A stretch of DNA of 64,000 nt. Source: Kalmusia sp. IMI 367209. Lineage: Eukaryota > Ascomycota > Dothideomycetes > Pleosporales > Didymosphaeriaceae. The notes beneath the pieces were generated by a model, which was not told the DNA's origin, searched no databases, and was given only the letters and a program-made list of their open reading frames with translations. Where the stretch lies: contig JAPEUQ010000018.1 of assembly GCA_027946365.1 (NCBI GenBank), forward strand, positions 806,001 through 870,000, written 5' to 3'. Position numbers and translations under genes: made by a program. This document shows positions 12,834-23,530 of the stretch, piece after piece (the first letter of the stretch is position 1; every line of letters starts with the position of its first letter).

Positions 12834-14356
12834 CTACACACTTTCGTCTTCTCTATCAGGTAAGTGCAGAAACGTCCATAAGATCAACAGATCGTATGTC
12901 ACTTTCATCAAACCTGCGCTGCCCAACATGGTCCGCCACGACCTTTGTGCTGCCAGAATCCCCGAAGTCCCGATACCGCCTGCCTGCGCAATAGTCTTGA
13001 CGATGTTGACAATGCCGAGAATCGCGGTCCTTTCCTCTGGTCTCATTACAGCCGCCAGGAAAGCCTGACGAGGTGCTTGATCCATGCTTTGTGTGCAAGC
13101 TCTCAGTGCCAGAAACGACATGGACACCAGTGTTCCCGGAGACCCAGGTGTTGGGAATGGTATCAGTCCAAGGAGTACTGCCGAAGGCAGGTGCGTGTAT
13201 GTCATCGTCTTTAGAGGGCCAAGTCGCCGAGCTAGAGGGAGTGCGGCGAAATTGGACAAGGTAGCCAGGATATTGGTCGTGAAGAATAGAGTTCCCAAGG
13301 TGCCAGCATCAACACTATGGAAGGTCGTGAAGAAGTAGGTAAGCCAAGATGGCGAGGCCATGCCGGACGCAAATGAATCCAATAAAAACAAGACAATGAG
13401 GCGGAGAAGGATCAGCAGTGACTTGGGAGATATTCGTGGAAGGAGTGAATAGATCCAATTTTTAACGGATGCTTGCCGTGCTCCGAGTGTAGTGGACTGC
13501 GCAATTCTGGGACGTCTTTCTTCTGCGGAGCTCCATGGAGAGGGCGAATGGGATAACAGACCTTCATCCTCGAGTTCAATCACTTCTTCGTATTTGATCT
13601 CTGGACGTTGGAGCTCAACGGTAGGACTCAGCGCCAGTACTAGAAATAATTTGATGGCCCCAATGGCAGCGTAGAGTATGAAGATGATGCGGTATGCTTT
13701 GAGTTCGCTTGCTGCAGCACCGTTTGACAAGATTTGAACAAGCCACCCACTCGTTATTGTTCCGATTGCAGCACCAGCAGTACCAAACATGGTGTACCAT
13801 GCAAAGACATCGGTACGATCATCCTTCTCAGTGAGCTGAGAGAGAATGGATTCTTCAACAGCACGAAAGGGGCCGATCTCATTGCCACTGCACACGTTAA
13901 GACTGAGAATTGCTACACGTTGACGACTTGCCTTGGACTTATGACTCCCACCACACTCGCAACAACGAGTATCCAGTATGTGCTACTCGCTGCAAATACA
14001 ACACCACTCGCTACCATCAAAATGGCCCCTAGGGCAAGAATTTTTCGTCGGCCAATTTGATCAGTTATTAAAACCAGCACAGAGCTGATCAATGCATCAC
14101 CCAGCATCGTCAACGTCATGAACATTCCAGCAAGTTTGTCGGATATTCCCATTGACGCAAGGTAATGTACGAGGATCAAGAACGTAGTTCCATACGCGAA
14201 AAGACGAAAGAAGCGTTGCGCAAATAACAGTTTCGCATCGCGGGATGATTTGAGAATCGTTGTTATTCCAGTCTTATGCAAGACACTGGAGATATGGTCT
14301 TGTAAGCCCATGTTGAACTGTTTTCCTCGAAAACCGAAATTGGAGGAAGACACCAA
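12834..14356 (-). CDS. MFS transporter with a GC-AG intron
   Basis: This is a major facilitator superfamily permease in the plasma or organelle membrane; its substrate is unknown. Exon 1 runs 14,356-13,932 and exon 2 runs 13,887-12,834, giving 492 residues. The 44-bp intron uses a GC donor (AAG|GCAAGT) and a TGTGCAG acceptor. No GT donor nearby keeps the frame, and splicing here recreates the family segment VISPSGNEIGPFRAVEES. Motif A appears as DQIGRRK in the loop after the second helix, and about 12 hydrophobic helices are spread over the protein. The loop between the halves carries EELEDEGLLSHSPSPW-like charged sequence. A start at M16 (14,311) is a reasonable alternative. The gene shares its promoter region with the plus-strand MFS gene at 14,589. 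Confidence 0.9.
13888..13931 (-). other. GC-AG spliceosomal intron
   Basis: On the minus strand the exon ends AAG at 13,932 and the intron opens GCAAGT, the extended consensus typical of GC donors. It closes with a TTAAC branch-like element and GTGTGCAG at 13,888. The frame is kept (AG + T = Ser). Confidence 0.8.
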
Positions 14357-14588
14357 GCCATGACTCCCACTTTCTCAGATCGAATTATCAGATGGAGCTG
14401 TCAGGTGACATCGAGCGGGGTTATCGTAAAGATCTCGGCTTGGCAAATCTGATAGGGTTGCATGGACGCATCATCGACCTGCACCCTCGTCAACAAGCTT
14501 CAATTACTGGCAGTTCTTCTAGAGACTGACATAATAGTTAAACCATTCTACCGTCGTGCTCTTCTTATCAGTATACCACTCTACGAAG
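14357..14588. promoter_or_regulatory. Bidirectional promoter with three GATA-type sites
   Basis: These 232 bp separate the start codons of two divergent MFS genes. CTGATAA/G motifs, the core bound by AreA/NIT2-type GATA factors, occur at 14,385-14,391 (as TTATCAG), 14,449-14,455 (CTGATAG) and 14,565-14,571 (TTATCAG). This suggests, but does not prove, shared nitrogen-linked or siderophore-type GATA control. Confidence 0.45.
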
Positions 14589-16236
14589 ATGTCGCGTTGG
14601 TCTATGCCTCACAAAGTAAGCCGCGTGGTCCACTCTAACGGGGCTTCTTTCGAGCTAACTAAATTTAGACCCAACTGCTAGTGCTCATGCTGGCTCGGTT
14701 CACTGATTCTGTAGCAGCGCATTCAATCCACGTGAGGCATGCTTTACCAGCCTGCGTGCCATTTTTGACCTTCTATTCAGTCGTACATGTTTTTCCAAAT
14801 TCGCCATTTCAATCCTGATGCCCCGATAGCAACTATCACCGCGCAGTGCGGACTCCTGGTCGGCGCCAAAACCGGCGCACATGTCTGCACAGGCCTTATC
14901 TGGGGACGACTAGCTGATTCATTTCTGAAAAGCAGAAAAGTCGTTCTGGTCTTTGGTCTCCTGGCTTCGAGTGCTGCGACTGTGGGTTACGGTTTCTCAA
15001 CAACGTTTCAGCAAGCCATCACTTGGCAGATGCTAGACGGTGCCTTGAACGCGACTGTAGCAATGATAAGATGTATGATCGCAGAGCTGCAACCCGAGAA
15101 GAAGTATGAAACCCATAGGTGATCGTACAACGCCCGCTGAAAGCGTCTATAGATACCGTGTAAGGGCATTTACGCTTCTGCCGTTGTTTGCAAATATTGG
15201 CTCGGTGCTAGGCCCGTTGATAGGCGGCTTCTTGTCGTCTACCAACTCCAAACGTAGCATTGTGTCTGGATATCCTTATGCCATGCCGAATATATGTGTT
15301 GCGGCAATTGAAGCCCTTGTGGCTATTGCTGCAATCAGCTATCTCACCGATACCTTTCACCAAGAGCGAAAAAAGGGCCCCGAATCATGTACCTCCGTTG
15401 GGAGTGCCGAATCTGCAACATTAGTCACGCGCCCTTCAGAGGAAGATATCAATGAAGCCACAGCACTTCTACAAGACACTTCCACAGTTGGTAGTGGTCC
15501 CGAGACACGGAACATACGGAACCAACCAGAGCCTTTCTCTATCCGGGAAATCTGGACTCCAAACGTTCTGATAACCATGTTCGCACAGTTCGTCATCGCT
15601 GGGCATTTAGGAACCTTTGCTACCCTTTGGGCCATGTTGCTCAGTTTGCCAGTTGTCTCCTCGAGCATGGACCATGCGCCATTTCATTTCTCGGGAGGCT
15701 TGGGACTCCAGCCACACACCGTAGGCATTACTATGTCAACTTTTGGACTCGCAGGTATCGTCTTACAAGTCCTTGTGTATCCAAGTCTTCAAGAGAGGTG
15801 GGGTACCATTCGGGTCTGGAGAGCAGCCCTTTACCTCTTTCCTGCGGTGTATTCCATCGCTCCATTCTGTGCGCTTGTCCCTTTACTTGGAAAGAGTCTA
15901 CAACAGCAGAATCCGGGATTATACTCGTTGTTTGAATGGTCGTCATTATTAAGTGTTCTCCTCCTCTTTGCTGCTGGTCGGACTGGAGTTGTTCCCGCTA
16001 CCAGTCTGTTGATCAACGATTGTACGCCTCATGCTAGTGTACGCGGCACTATTCACACCACAGGTGTCATCTGCAGTAATCTCAGCCGGTCGGTCTTTCC
16101 ACCAATGGCGCTAGCAGTTATGGGTTTTGGCTTACATATAAGCGTCGTGGGCCTAGGGTTTTGGTTCGTAGCGATATTGGCTGTGTTGAGCATCATAGCA
16201 AGCGCCCAAGTGCGCGAAGGTACTAACGGTGAATGA
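14589..16236 (+). CDS. MFS multidrug-type transporter (DHA1-like)
   Basis: Four exons (14,589-14,615; 14,669-14,731; 14,781-15,103; 15,153-16,236) encode 498 residues. The introns are 53, 49 and 49 bp, with donors GTAAGC, GTGAGG and GTATGA and acceptors TTTAG, TTCAG and TATAG. All junctions keep the frame and rebuild family-like sequence, for example LQPEKK joined to YRVRAFTLLPLF. The first helix is preceded by a very short exon coding MSRWSMPHK. Motif A-like GRLADSFLKSRK follows helix 2, GSVLGPLIGG is present in helix 5, and a charged central loop (about residues 230-290) separates the two six-helix halves. The C-terminal half is typical: GRTGVVPATSLLINDCTP, then RGTIHTTGVICSNLSRS. Predicted role is proton-coupled export of small molecules, inferred from the family only. 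Confidence 0.92.
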
Positions 16237-16239
16237 GAT

Positions 16240-16560
16240 TTTAATGATTAAAGAGATCAATATTATGGAAAAATAGTAACATAATATTACTTGATTTTAC
16301 TTGGTTTTACTTGATAGGTATTAATTAAGTACTATTCACTATTATTATTTATTATTAGGAAAATTTTTAATTATTATATAATTACTCAATTTCTATAATA
16401 ATAACTAGAAGCGTTATACTAGTTCTCTTAAAAACATAACCAGGGATCTATAAAGGATTAAAAGATTTACTTTAAGAATAAAAGGTTTCTTAAGTAGAGT
16501 TAGATAGAATATACCTTAATAATGGAGAGATTATTTTATATAGTCTATGGCCTAGACTCG
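16240..16560. repeat. AT-rich RIP-like islet
   Basis: Immediately after the MFS stop codon the sequence becomes strongly AT-rich and TpA-rich (for example runs of TTATTATTTATTATTAGG). It looks like the transposon half of the window, then returns to normal composition. Shorter AT-rich patches recur to about 16,905. It is probably the remnant of a RIP-mutated repeat; no coding motif survives. Confidence 0.5.
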
Positions 16561-18423
16561 TTTTCTTTATTCATAGGACATAGCTTATAAGTGCCGCGGC
16601 TGGGCTTCAACTCGTTATAAAGTAATATACCTAAAAGTTTTAATAGTACTAACCCACATCTAGTACTATTTTAATGGGGTCAATCTCTTTTTCAGAGTAG
16701 TAGACTCTAAGAAATTTACAGTACTGCCATGATAATATTTACTCGACGCTTTTACATTGGTGTTCGCTGCGCGGATGGTATAACATCGGCCGAGTCTTTG
16801 AGCACGATGGAGTCTGGGATAAAGTCTCAAAGATTTATACTAGAATACATATCCATAGGAAAATCTTTAATAATATAAATAAGGTAAATATTTTAACATA
16901 TGTTTCGCATTTTAGTCAGTTCCTAACGTGGAATTTTCATGTACTTTTGTGCGCGGTTATGGTTAATTATTCACTATTTATGAAGTCTCTTATTCAATTG
17001 CTTCACTGTAAACGAAAGTTGGTGATTCCATTCCCTCTGAGCCTTCGAACACCTTGTTCTTGAGACTTATGAGTAACTCGATAGCTTCTGCATCTGAGCA
17101 GTCGGGGCGCTGGGTTCTGCTCCGTCAATTGAACGAGGAGTTGATGGTGTTGTTCGAAGGCGAAGTGCGCCTTCGCACCACCCTTTTAGCATCCCTATCC
17201 GCTCGTTCGTGAAGCCCATACAGAAAGCAGAAAGATTCTGCGATTTGTGAGGATACTCTATGCTCGGAGCATTGGGCAAAATGTTATCATCACGTACCTG
17301 GATATGGATATGACCAGAATGAAGGCATTTATCAAGGCTCCATTGACTCTTTCGGCATTTGTTCCACATCATGATATGTTACTTCAATGCTCAGAACGTC
17401 ATATTGATGACGTTAATCAGAGTCTCGTATCCAGCCCCTGGAGTCAGACTATTGCGATTTACCCTAGTAAGGTACTGCTGCATCGTGTTATCTCCTTAAA
17501 CTACACTGATGCCCCACATCTGCATAGCGATCAATACTGCCTAAAACATACATTGCTAGGTTTGAATTTACGGAGCATTTCACTTCGTTCGTTGTGTGGA
17601 CGATGAGGGTCAACTCCTCCCCGCATGTGGCACTGCCAGGCCACTGTCTTGCTACCTATCCGATGACCTTACCGTTAACCGGTTTCATGTCGATACACCA
17701 TTACTATGGCGCGAAAGAAATAGCTAGGAGCAGATTCACCGCTGGATTCGCATTTTCGAATACATTATGAACCACGTACAGAAGTCTACGTCTTGGCCTG
17801 TCTCATGATCTGTATATGCTCTTGGAGGTGTCTCCTCATTCGTATTTTCAATGTCCTCAAGAATCGCTTCGAGTAGCTGGATGTCGAAAATGTGCTTTTT
17901 GGAAAGGGTAAGCGCATTCCCATATTGCCCACCACGAGGAGATTGCGAACGCTCTTGGCCCGACATGACCAATAACTCCATGCCCTGGCAGAGGGGACAG
18001 ACAGCAAGCCAACAACTGAAATAGTCTATGATGTGCATCCTCTGGTGCGTCGTAGGCGGTGACCCTGTTGCTCTTACCACATATCTTGGTCTCTTTGTTC
18101 TTATTGGTTGTGGTCGCCGCTTCGGAGAAATTAAATCCACTGTTTGGCCACACAGACCCTACTCGCCGTTGACTGGTCCTGAAAAAAAGTCTTTCGTCGA
18201 GACCGGTCCGAAAGAGAGGGCCGAATTGGTGGTGGAATAGGGGAAGTGGGCGAGTACTCATCCTCGTCGTCCGAGGGGATAATCTAACGCGGGCTAAAGG
18301 TGTCTGTTCACGGACAAGTGTCACAGGCAACAAGCGTAAAGGGTCCTAGACTCTCTGGATTCAGTCAAGGGGAGACCAATGTCTCAGCCGGTGACGTTGG
18401 AAGCTTTGACGGAGATGTATAGG

Positions 18424-18759
18424 TCTGCCCCAGAATCAATGCTATACTTGAAGAAACACATGTTACTGTCCGAGGCTACATCAGCAGAGGCATAAAGCGT
18501 ATAGTACGTGTCAACGACAACTTTGACGGTGCAGTATCCTACCTTCCATGTTTCGACAAAGTCCAGGCCAATAAACCTCTTATTTTCCGGTCGTTTGAAT
18601 ACTCAGATTTAATCTATAATGCGAGATCTAATAACAAAGAGTTGAATCTGTATAGTCTTCTCTCTAACTCTTCATGCCATTTTAACAACTTCACCGATTG
18701 TGATTTCAAGAAGGAAGTCCAGTCAAGCCACAAGATCGGTAGAGGTAGCAGCACCTGAT
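18424..18759 (+). pseudogene. Possible gene fragment, family unknown
   Basis: An uninterrupted frame of about 112 codons follows an acceptor-like sequence (GATGTATAG) and reads VCPRINAILEETHVTVRGY at its start and FDKVQANKPLIFRSFEYS in the middle. It has no start codon of its own and no recognised domain. It may be one exon of a decayed gene or a chance frame. Confidence 0.2.
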
Positions 18760-20430
18760 CATCTGTACCAAGGCTGAGACGCTTGAGGAGATCACGTTAC
18801 TCACCATAAGATTACAGGGCTGTCTGTTATACGCGGTGACACCTGACTTCTTAGGACAGAACTAAGTTAGCATATTATACTTCAGCTCCTGTGGTGGCCT
18901 ACCCTCAACACAATCCTCTTCAACCCACCAACTACGTATGGTACAGAGCTCAATTTTTTCTGCCACAGTAGAACCTGCGGGACACCACAAGTTTCTTGCC
19001 TATAATCTACGGCGGCATCACTAATTCACCAGCTTTACATTCCGCTGCAAGTGGGCATTTCCAGAGCCTGGTAGACCCGCATAGTATAGTTTTGTATGTA
19101 TCACACATTTGTACGCCAGGGCGCTCTATACTCATTATACACGGCTACTACCTTACCTTTCTTATTGTCAATGGACCGAACTTACCGATACGGTACAACC
19201 GATGCTATTTCAGAAATTTTGATTTCACAAAGTTAGGCATCCAACGCCGGTCCACAGCTTGAATTTCAACCAAGGAATACGAAAATTCATGCCATGTTCA
19301 AGGTCGCGCAATCTACACAGAAAGCCCAGTCCCCAGCCCCAATCCTTAATCCCGCGACCAGAGAGTTTCAAGATGGGCATGTGAGCGTGACCAGGGAATT
19401 CAAAGCCAACGTACCATTTGGATCAATTTCACAGCCCGGATGGATCTCCCGCGTCTGTAGCAACATGGCTTCCCCATCCTCTTCATTCGTAGCTGGCGCT
19501 TTTCGCCAACTTTAATTGCCGCCCGCTCTTTGAAGACGTAGAACGAACAGAGCCGTCTTCTCGACTGGCCAGGTCGACTCCGAGGAGGTTAAAAGCGCTA
19601 GTACGATATTGCAAACACACACCTCTGGACGGTCTACTTTAGCAGACAGGTACCCTAAGAAGTAGAGTGGCGGACAGGACAACGTGACTCTCATCTGCAT
19701 CGCGACAATCAACATGATTGCTTTCTTACTCACTATTTCACTGTCATCATCTCATTTGAAAACACAGAGAATATCAGTTTCCGAGAGGACTGAGTTCAGC
19801 AGCATGCTACCCGCTGATCGCAAGGAAACAATTTGGAACTCAGGACGAGATATTTGGGCAGTACCGGTTCTGTCCTATTGACTCTAACTAAAGGCAACCT
19901 TGCCAACATGATTGATAACCCCAGATTGACCTCACAGGCTGCTCATGTGAGTGACCGTCTCGTGCACGAGCTGGTTCTCTTAGTGCCCGGTGTATTTGCT
20001 TAAGAGACACTTCGGGGCGTGTAAGGTACGGCGCAAATAGTAGTTGTCTTCGCGGATGTTGGAATCACGCTCGCTATTATTTTCGATCTTTTATTTTTAA
20101 TATACATGATTCTACTATAGCACGCGTGTTCTAAACGCAGACCACTTAGCGTGAAAGCTGATCCGACGACGACGGTTATCCATTCTATGCTGTTCAATAG
20201 CAGATACTGTAGCCCCTCACGTGTGCAAGAGCTGCACGGATATTTGAAGCAGACTTTGAAATAGACATTGCAAATGCATCAATACTATATACAAGCTGGG
20301 GAACTCAACGAAGTCGAAAATGGATAAAGGTATGTTGTGCATAGTTACAACTACCTGCTTCTCCGGAAAGGGTGCCTATGATATCTGCTTAGGTATTAGC
20401 GTCTGAAGAACTTTAATGACTGCCAGATAG

Positions 20431-20649
20431 GAACCTTGTATCTATTATTGGAGTATTTCATCTAACCTTGCTACTCTGCTAGTCGGCCTCTTGGCGGCAA
20501 TAGCCGGTAACCGACACAAAGCATTTGTCTACCAAATCGATACATCAATCTTTGAAGCTAATTGGACAGCTTTCCCACCCTTCTCATTTGTACTTACTAT
20601 AGGCTCAGTCCTATTAGGTCTTTGGTGGGCTCAATCGAGACGATGTTAA
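20431..20649 (+). pseudogene. Possible membrane-protein fragment
   Basis: This frame lacks an ATG; a stop lies just upstream at 20,428. It encodes two hydrophobic segments (LATLLVGLLAAIAG and FVLTIGSVLLGLWW) separated by a polar loop. A GTATGT donor follows a short ATG-started stretch at 20,320, but I could not join it in frame. Likely a decayed or chance frame. Confidence 0.2.
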
Positions 20650-21311
20650 AGAAGCTAACGCAGCATATTATTCCGACAACGAGAAAAGACTGGCTAAAAC
20701 ACTCCCTTTCTAGGCATATATGGAGGAATTATTGGGTCGCCCAAGAAGACAAAGTAAATAGGAATCTCGATTTCTGCATGAAGCTTCCCGAAAAGAGGCG
20801 ATTGTTGTTGATCCGTTACACGAGTCTCAGAACGCAAGTGGTAAGAGGCCATACACGTATTCGGTGGAGATGATTTAAGAGTAGCTAGGTAATGCGCAGC
20901 AGCTATACATTGGCGCTAAAATAAGAATTACAGCCTCGTTTAGTAGTAGTCTCTAAGGTGGCAGTGCTGGAGGATTCTGTAATGACTCGTATACCTATCC
21001 CAAGTAGTATCAAATATACGTATTCATTTGGAAAATCAGAAGACAAAACGATTAAAACTCTACCATTTTATAAACGTGTCGGATTAACAATTGCACAATC
21101 TCTTATCAGGTATAATATATATAAGACTCTAATCTTATAAAGCCTTAGTACTTAAGGGTTGTAAGAATTCCCGAGTATTAACCGCGCATCCACACCAAAA
21201 CATGCTCCTACCTATTCAGGTTATGATTATCACAAATTTAAATGGCACAATTTTTACAAGATTTGACCGCCAAGCCTGCATCCCCACTTGCAGCGACTGT
21301 TTGCCGCGTCT

Positions 21312-21355
21312 GATTGGTGCGCTTGAATGATCATCTTATCAGATGATCAGATAAG
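21312..21355. promoter_or_regulatory. Inverted GATA pair and CCAAT box upstream of the monooxygenase
   Basis: CTTATC at 21,335-21,340 and GATAAG at 21,350-21,355 form an inverted pair of GATA sites with a 9-bp spacer, about 270 bp upstream of the monooxygenase ATG. ATTGG at 21,313-21,317 is a reverse CCAAT box. Paired GATA sites at this spacing are typical of AreA/NIT2-type control; the function is inferred. Confidence 0.45.
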
Positions 21356-21620
21356 ATTTGAGACTTTTGCCTGTTTTCCTTCGCCCATACTGCATCGACA
21401 CCAGTGGCAAACACGGGAAATATTCCGAACCTAGAAAATTGAGGCATTTCTCCAGATTTCACCTATGAGGTGCTCCAAGGCGCCGAGGACGGAGTTCGGC
21501 CTCGGAAGTACATCTGCCCAAGCTACGAGAAGCTCTGTTTGGCATAAACGCAATCCCGGTGATCATTCAACTCTTCTTCCCACGTTGCTATAATTTTGAA
21601 TTTTGATTGCAGACAGTAAA

Positions 21621-23530
21621 ATGGATGGCACGAAGCTTCCCGAGATACCGGACCTCAAACTCCAAGCTGGGGTGAAGAAGGAGGATGTGAATGCAAGGCA
21701 ACTGACCGCCGATTGGCTTCTCCGACTAGAGCGCTACTTCGATGAAAAGCGTTTGGATGATTTGTCGGATCTATTCATTGAGGACTGCTGGTGGAGAGAC
21801 ATTGTTAGTCTGTCGTGGGACTTCTCATGTAAACAGGGACGGAATGCGATCAGCAAGTACCTAGCCTCAGTAGAACATGGACTCTCGGAGATTCGGGTAA
21901 GTAAGTTCGGCGGGCTTCAACCGCTGCTAGTAGACTTTGGAGGTCAAATCTGGATCCAATCTGGCTTCACGTTCAGGACTTCGCATGGGGAAGGGAAAGG
22001 ATTGTTGAAGTTGATGAATGTTGGTGTGAAGGAGTGGAAGGCTTGGACTATTTTTACGCAGCTTGAAAAATTAGATTACCAGAAAGAGCTGGAGAAGGAA
22101 AGAATGGCTTGTCTTCCTCCGACACTGACATCTGCTACTAATGGGGGGGGACGCCCGCAGGAGCGAGGATTTTCAGGTTGTGATAATCGGAGCCGGTATG
22201 TTCTCTCCTTTCTGGCAGTATCTCTCACTGAGACGACGTAGCTCAAGCTGGTTTGATGGTCGGCGCACGTCTCCAAAATATGGGCATCAAACCCCTTCTC
22301 CTCGAAAGAAGTGCCAGACTAGGCGACTCATGGCGACAGAGATACCAGAGCGTCACCCTCCACACGCCAACCTACACAGATCATTGGGCCTACATGAAGA
22401 TCCCCGAGACATGGCCCAGGTTCCTCACCGGGGAAAAGGTCGCCGAATTTGCGGAGCACTATGGACAGCTCATGGGCCTTAGCATCCAATTTCACACCGA
22501 AGTCACGAAGGTGACATATGATAACGCCGCTAAAAAATATGCAGTTCAGGTCATGACGCCGGAGGGAACGTCGACGCTTTTTGCTAGACACGTGGTCCTG
22601 GCTACCGGCATCTTTGGCGATGAGCCCATCCTTCCTAATTTCCCAGGCCAAGACTCTTTCAAGGGGGCAGCTTTATCATTCCAAGCATCACAAATCGGCC
22701 ACTAACATCCCAAATGTGGGAAACAAGAAAGTGGTGGTCATTGGCGCAGCTACCAGCGGCCACGATATTTCTGCTGATTTCGTTGCACATGGTGCAAGGC
22801 AGGTGACCATGGTACAACGAAGGGCGATATTCTCCATCTCCCGGGAGTCATGGGAGAACATCTTGCTCTCGTTGTGGAATATGGACGGCCTCAGCACCGA
22901 AGAAGCGGATATCGTAGGGAACGCTATTCCTTTGGCGGTGATTCGGAAGATGAGCATTGGATTGACGAAAGTGATGGCTGAGCATGACAGGGTAGTGCAT
23001 GATGGTCTGAAGAAAGCTGGTCTGGCACTTAAGGAGGGCGATGATGGATACGGTTTAGCGGACTACCAGCTTATCAAAGGAGGGCAGTATTACATCGATC
23101 AGGGCGCGAGTAAGATGATCATCGATGGCCGGATTAAGATCAAAAGGTGCGAGGAGGGTATAAAGGAGTTCACAGAGGACGGAATCGTTCTTGCTGATGG
23201 GTCGAAGGTTGAGGCTGATGTCGTGGTGCTTGCTACTGGGCTTCAAAAGGAAACTGCAACGATTGAGAAATTGATGGGCCCGGAGGTTTCGAAGAAACTG
23301 CACAAATTTGGACAATTAGATGAGGAGCAGGAGAGATCTGGCGTATGTGAAAGACACCTATATAATGAACGAATACTGACAATGTGTAGTGGTGGCGGTC
23401 AACCGGTGTGCCTGGTTTTTGGTACATGACAGGAAGCTTCATGTTCTGTCGCCAATTTTCACTACCATTGGCGTTACAAATTGCTGCTGTTGAGAAAGGT
23501 CTAAACACGTCTTACTATAAGAAAGTATAA
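21621..23530 (+). pseudogene. Flavin-dependent monooxygenase with SnoaL-like N-terminus, two frameshifts
   Basis: This is an FAD/NADPH monooxygenase of the fungal FMO family. Exons are 21,621-22,195, 22,242-23,342 and 23,390-23,530; the introns are 46 and 47 bp (GTATGT donors, TAG acceptors). Residues about 15-150 form an NTF2/SnoaL-like domain (LERYFDEKRLDDLSDLFIED). The FAD-binding region is QVVIIGA joined across the intron to AQAGLMVGARL. Later come the VVLATGIFGD motif, the NADPH-binding VVVIGAATSGHDI, and LATGLQKET. The C-terminal exon is typical (STGVPGFWYMTG). The frame breaks twice, each by one extra base at a G run: eight Gs at 22,143-22,150 and five at 22,673-22,677. The gene would otherwise be about 604 residues. 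It is either a recent pseudogene or has two homopolymer errors. The stop lies about 30 bp from the AT-rich block. Confidence 0.85.

Larger units (their letters stand above)
16561..21300. other. Gene-poor region with scattered short frames
   Basis: No gene here is convincing. Frames that stand out weakly are 17,736-18,140 (minus, 134 codons, ending LLEAILEDIENTNEETPPRA), 18,424-18,759 (plus, about 112 codons, no ATG, preceded by an acceptor-like TATAG) and 20,431-20,649 (plus, no ATG, two hydrophobic helices). None has a recognised domain. The stretch may hold decayed genes. Confidence 0.4.

Noticed and set aside
22130..22200. A short intron instead of a frameshift in the monooxygenase
   Set aside because: No donor/acceptor pair around the eight-G tract restores the frame without deleting the motif-bearing sequence; a single extra base explains it.
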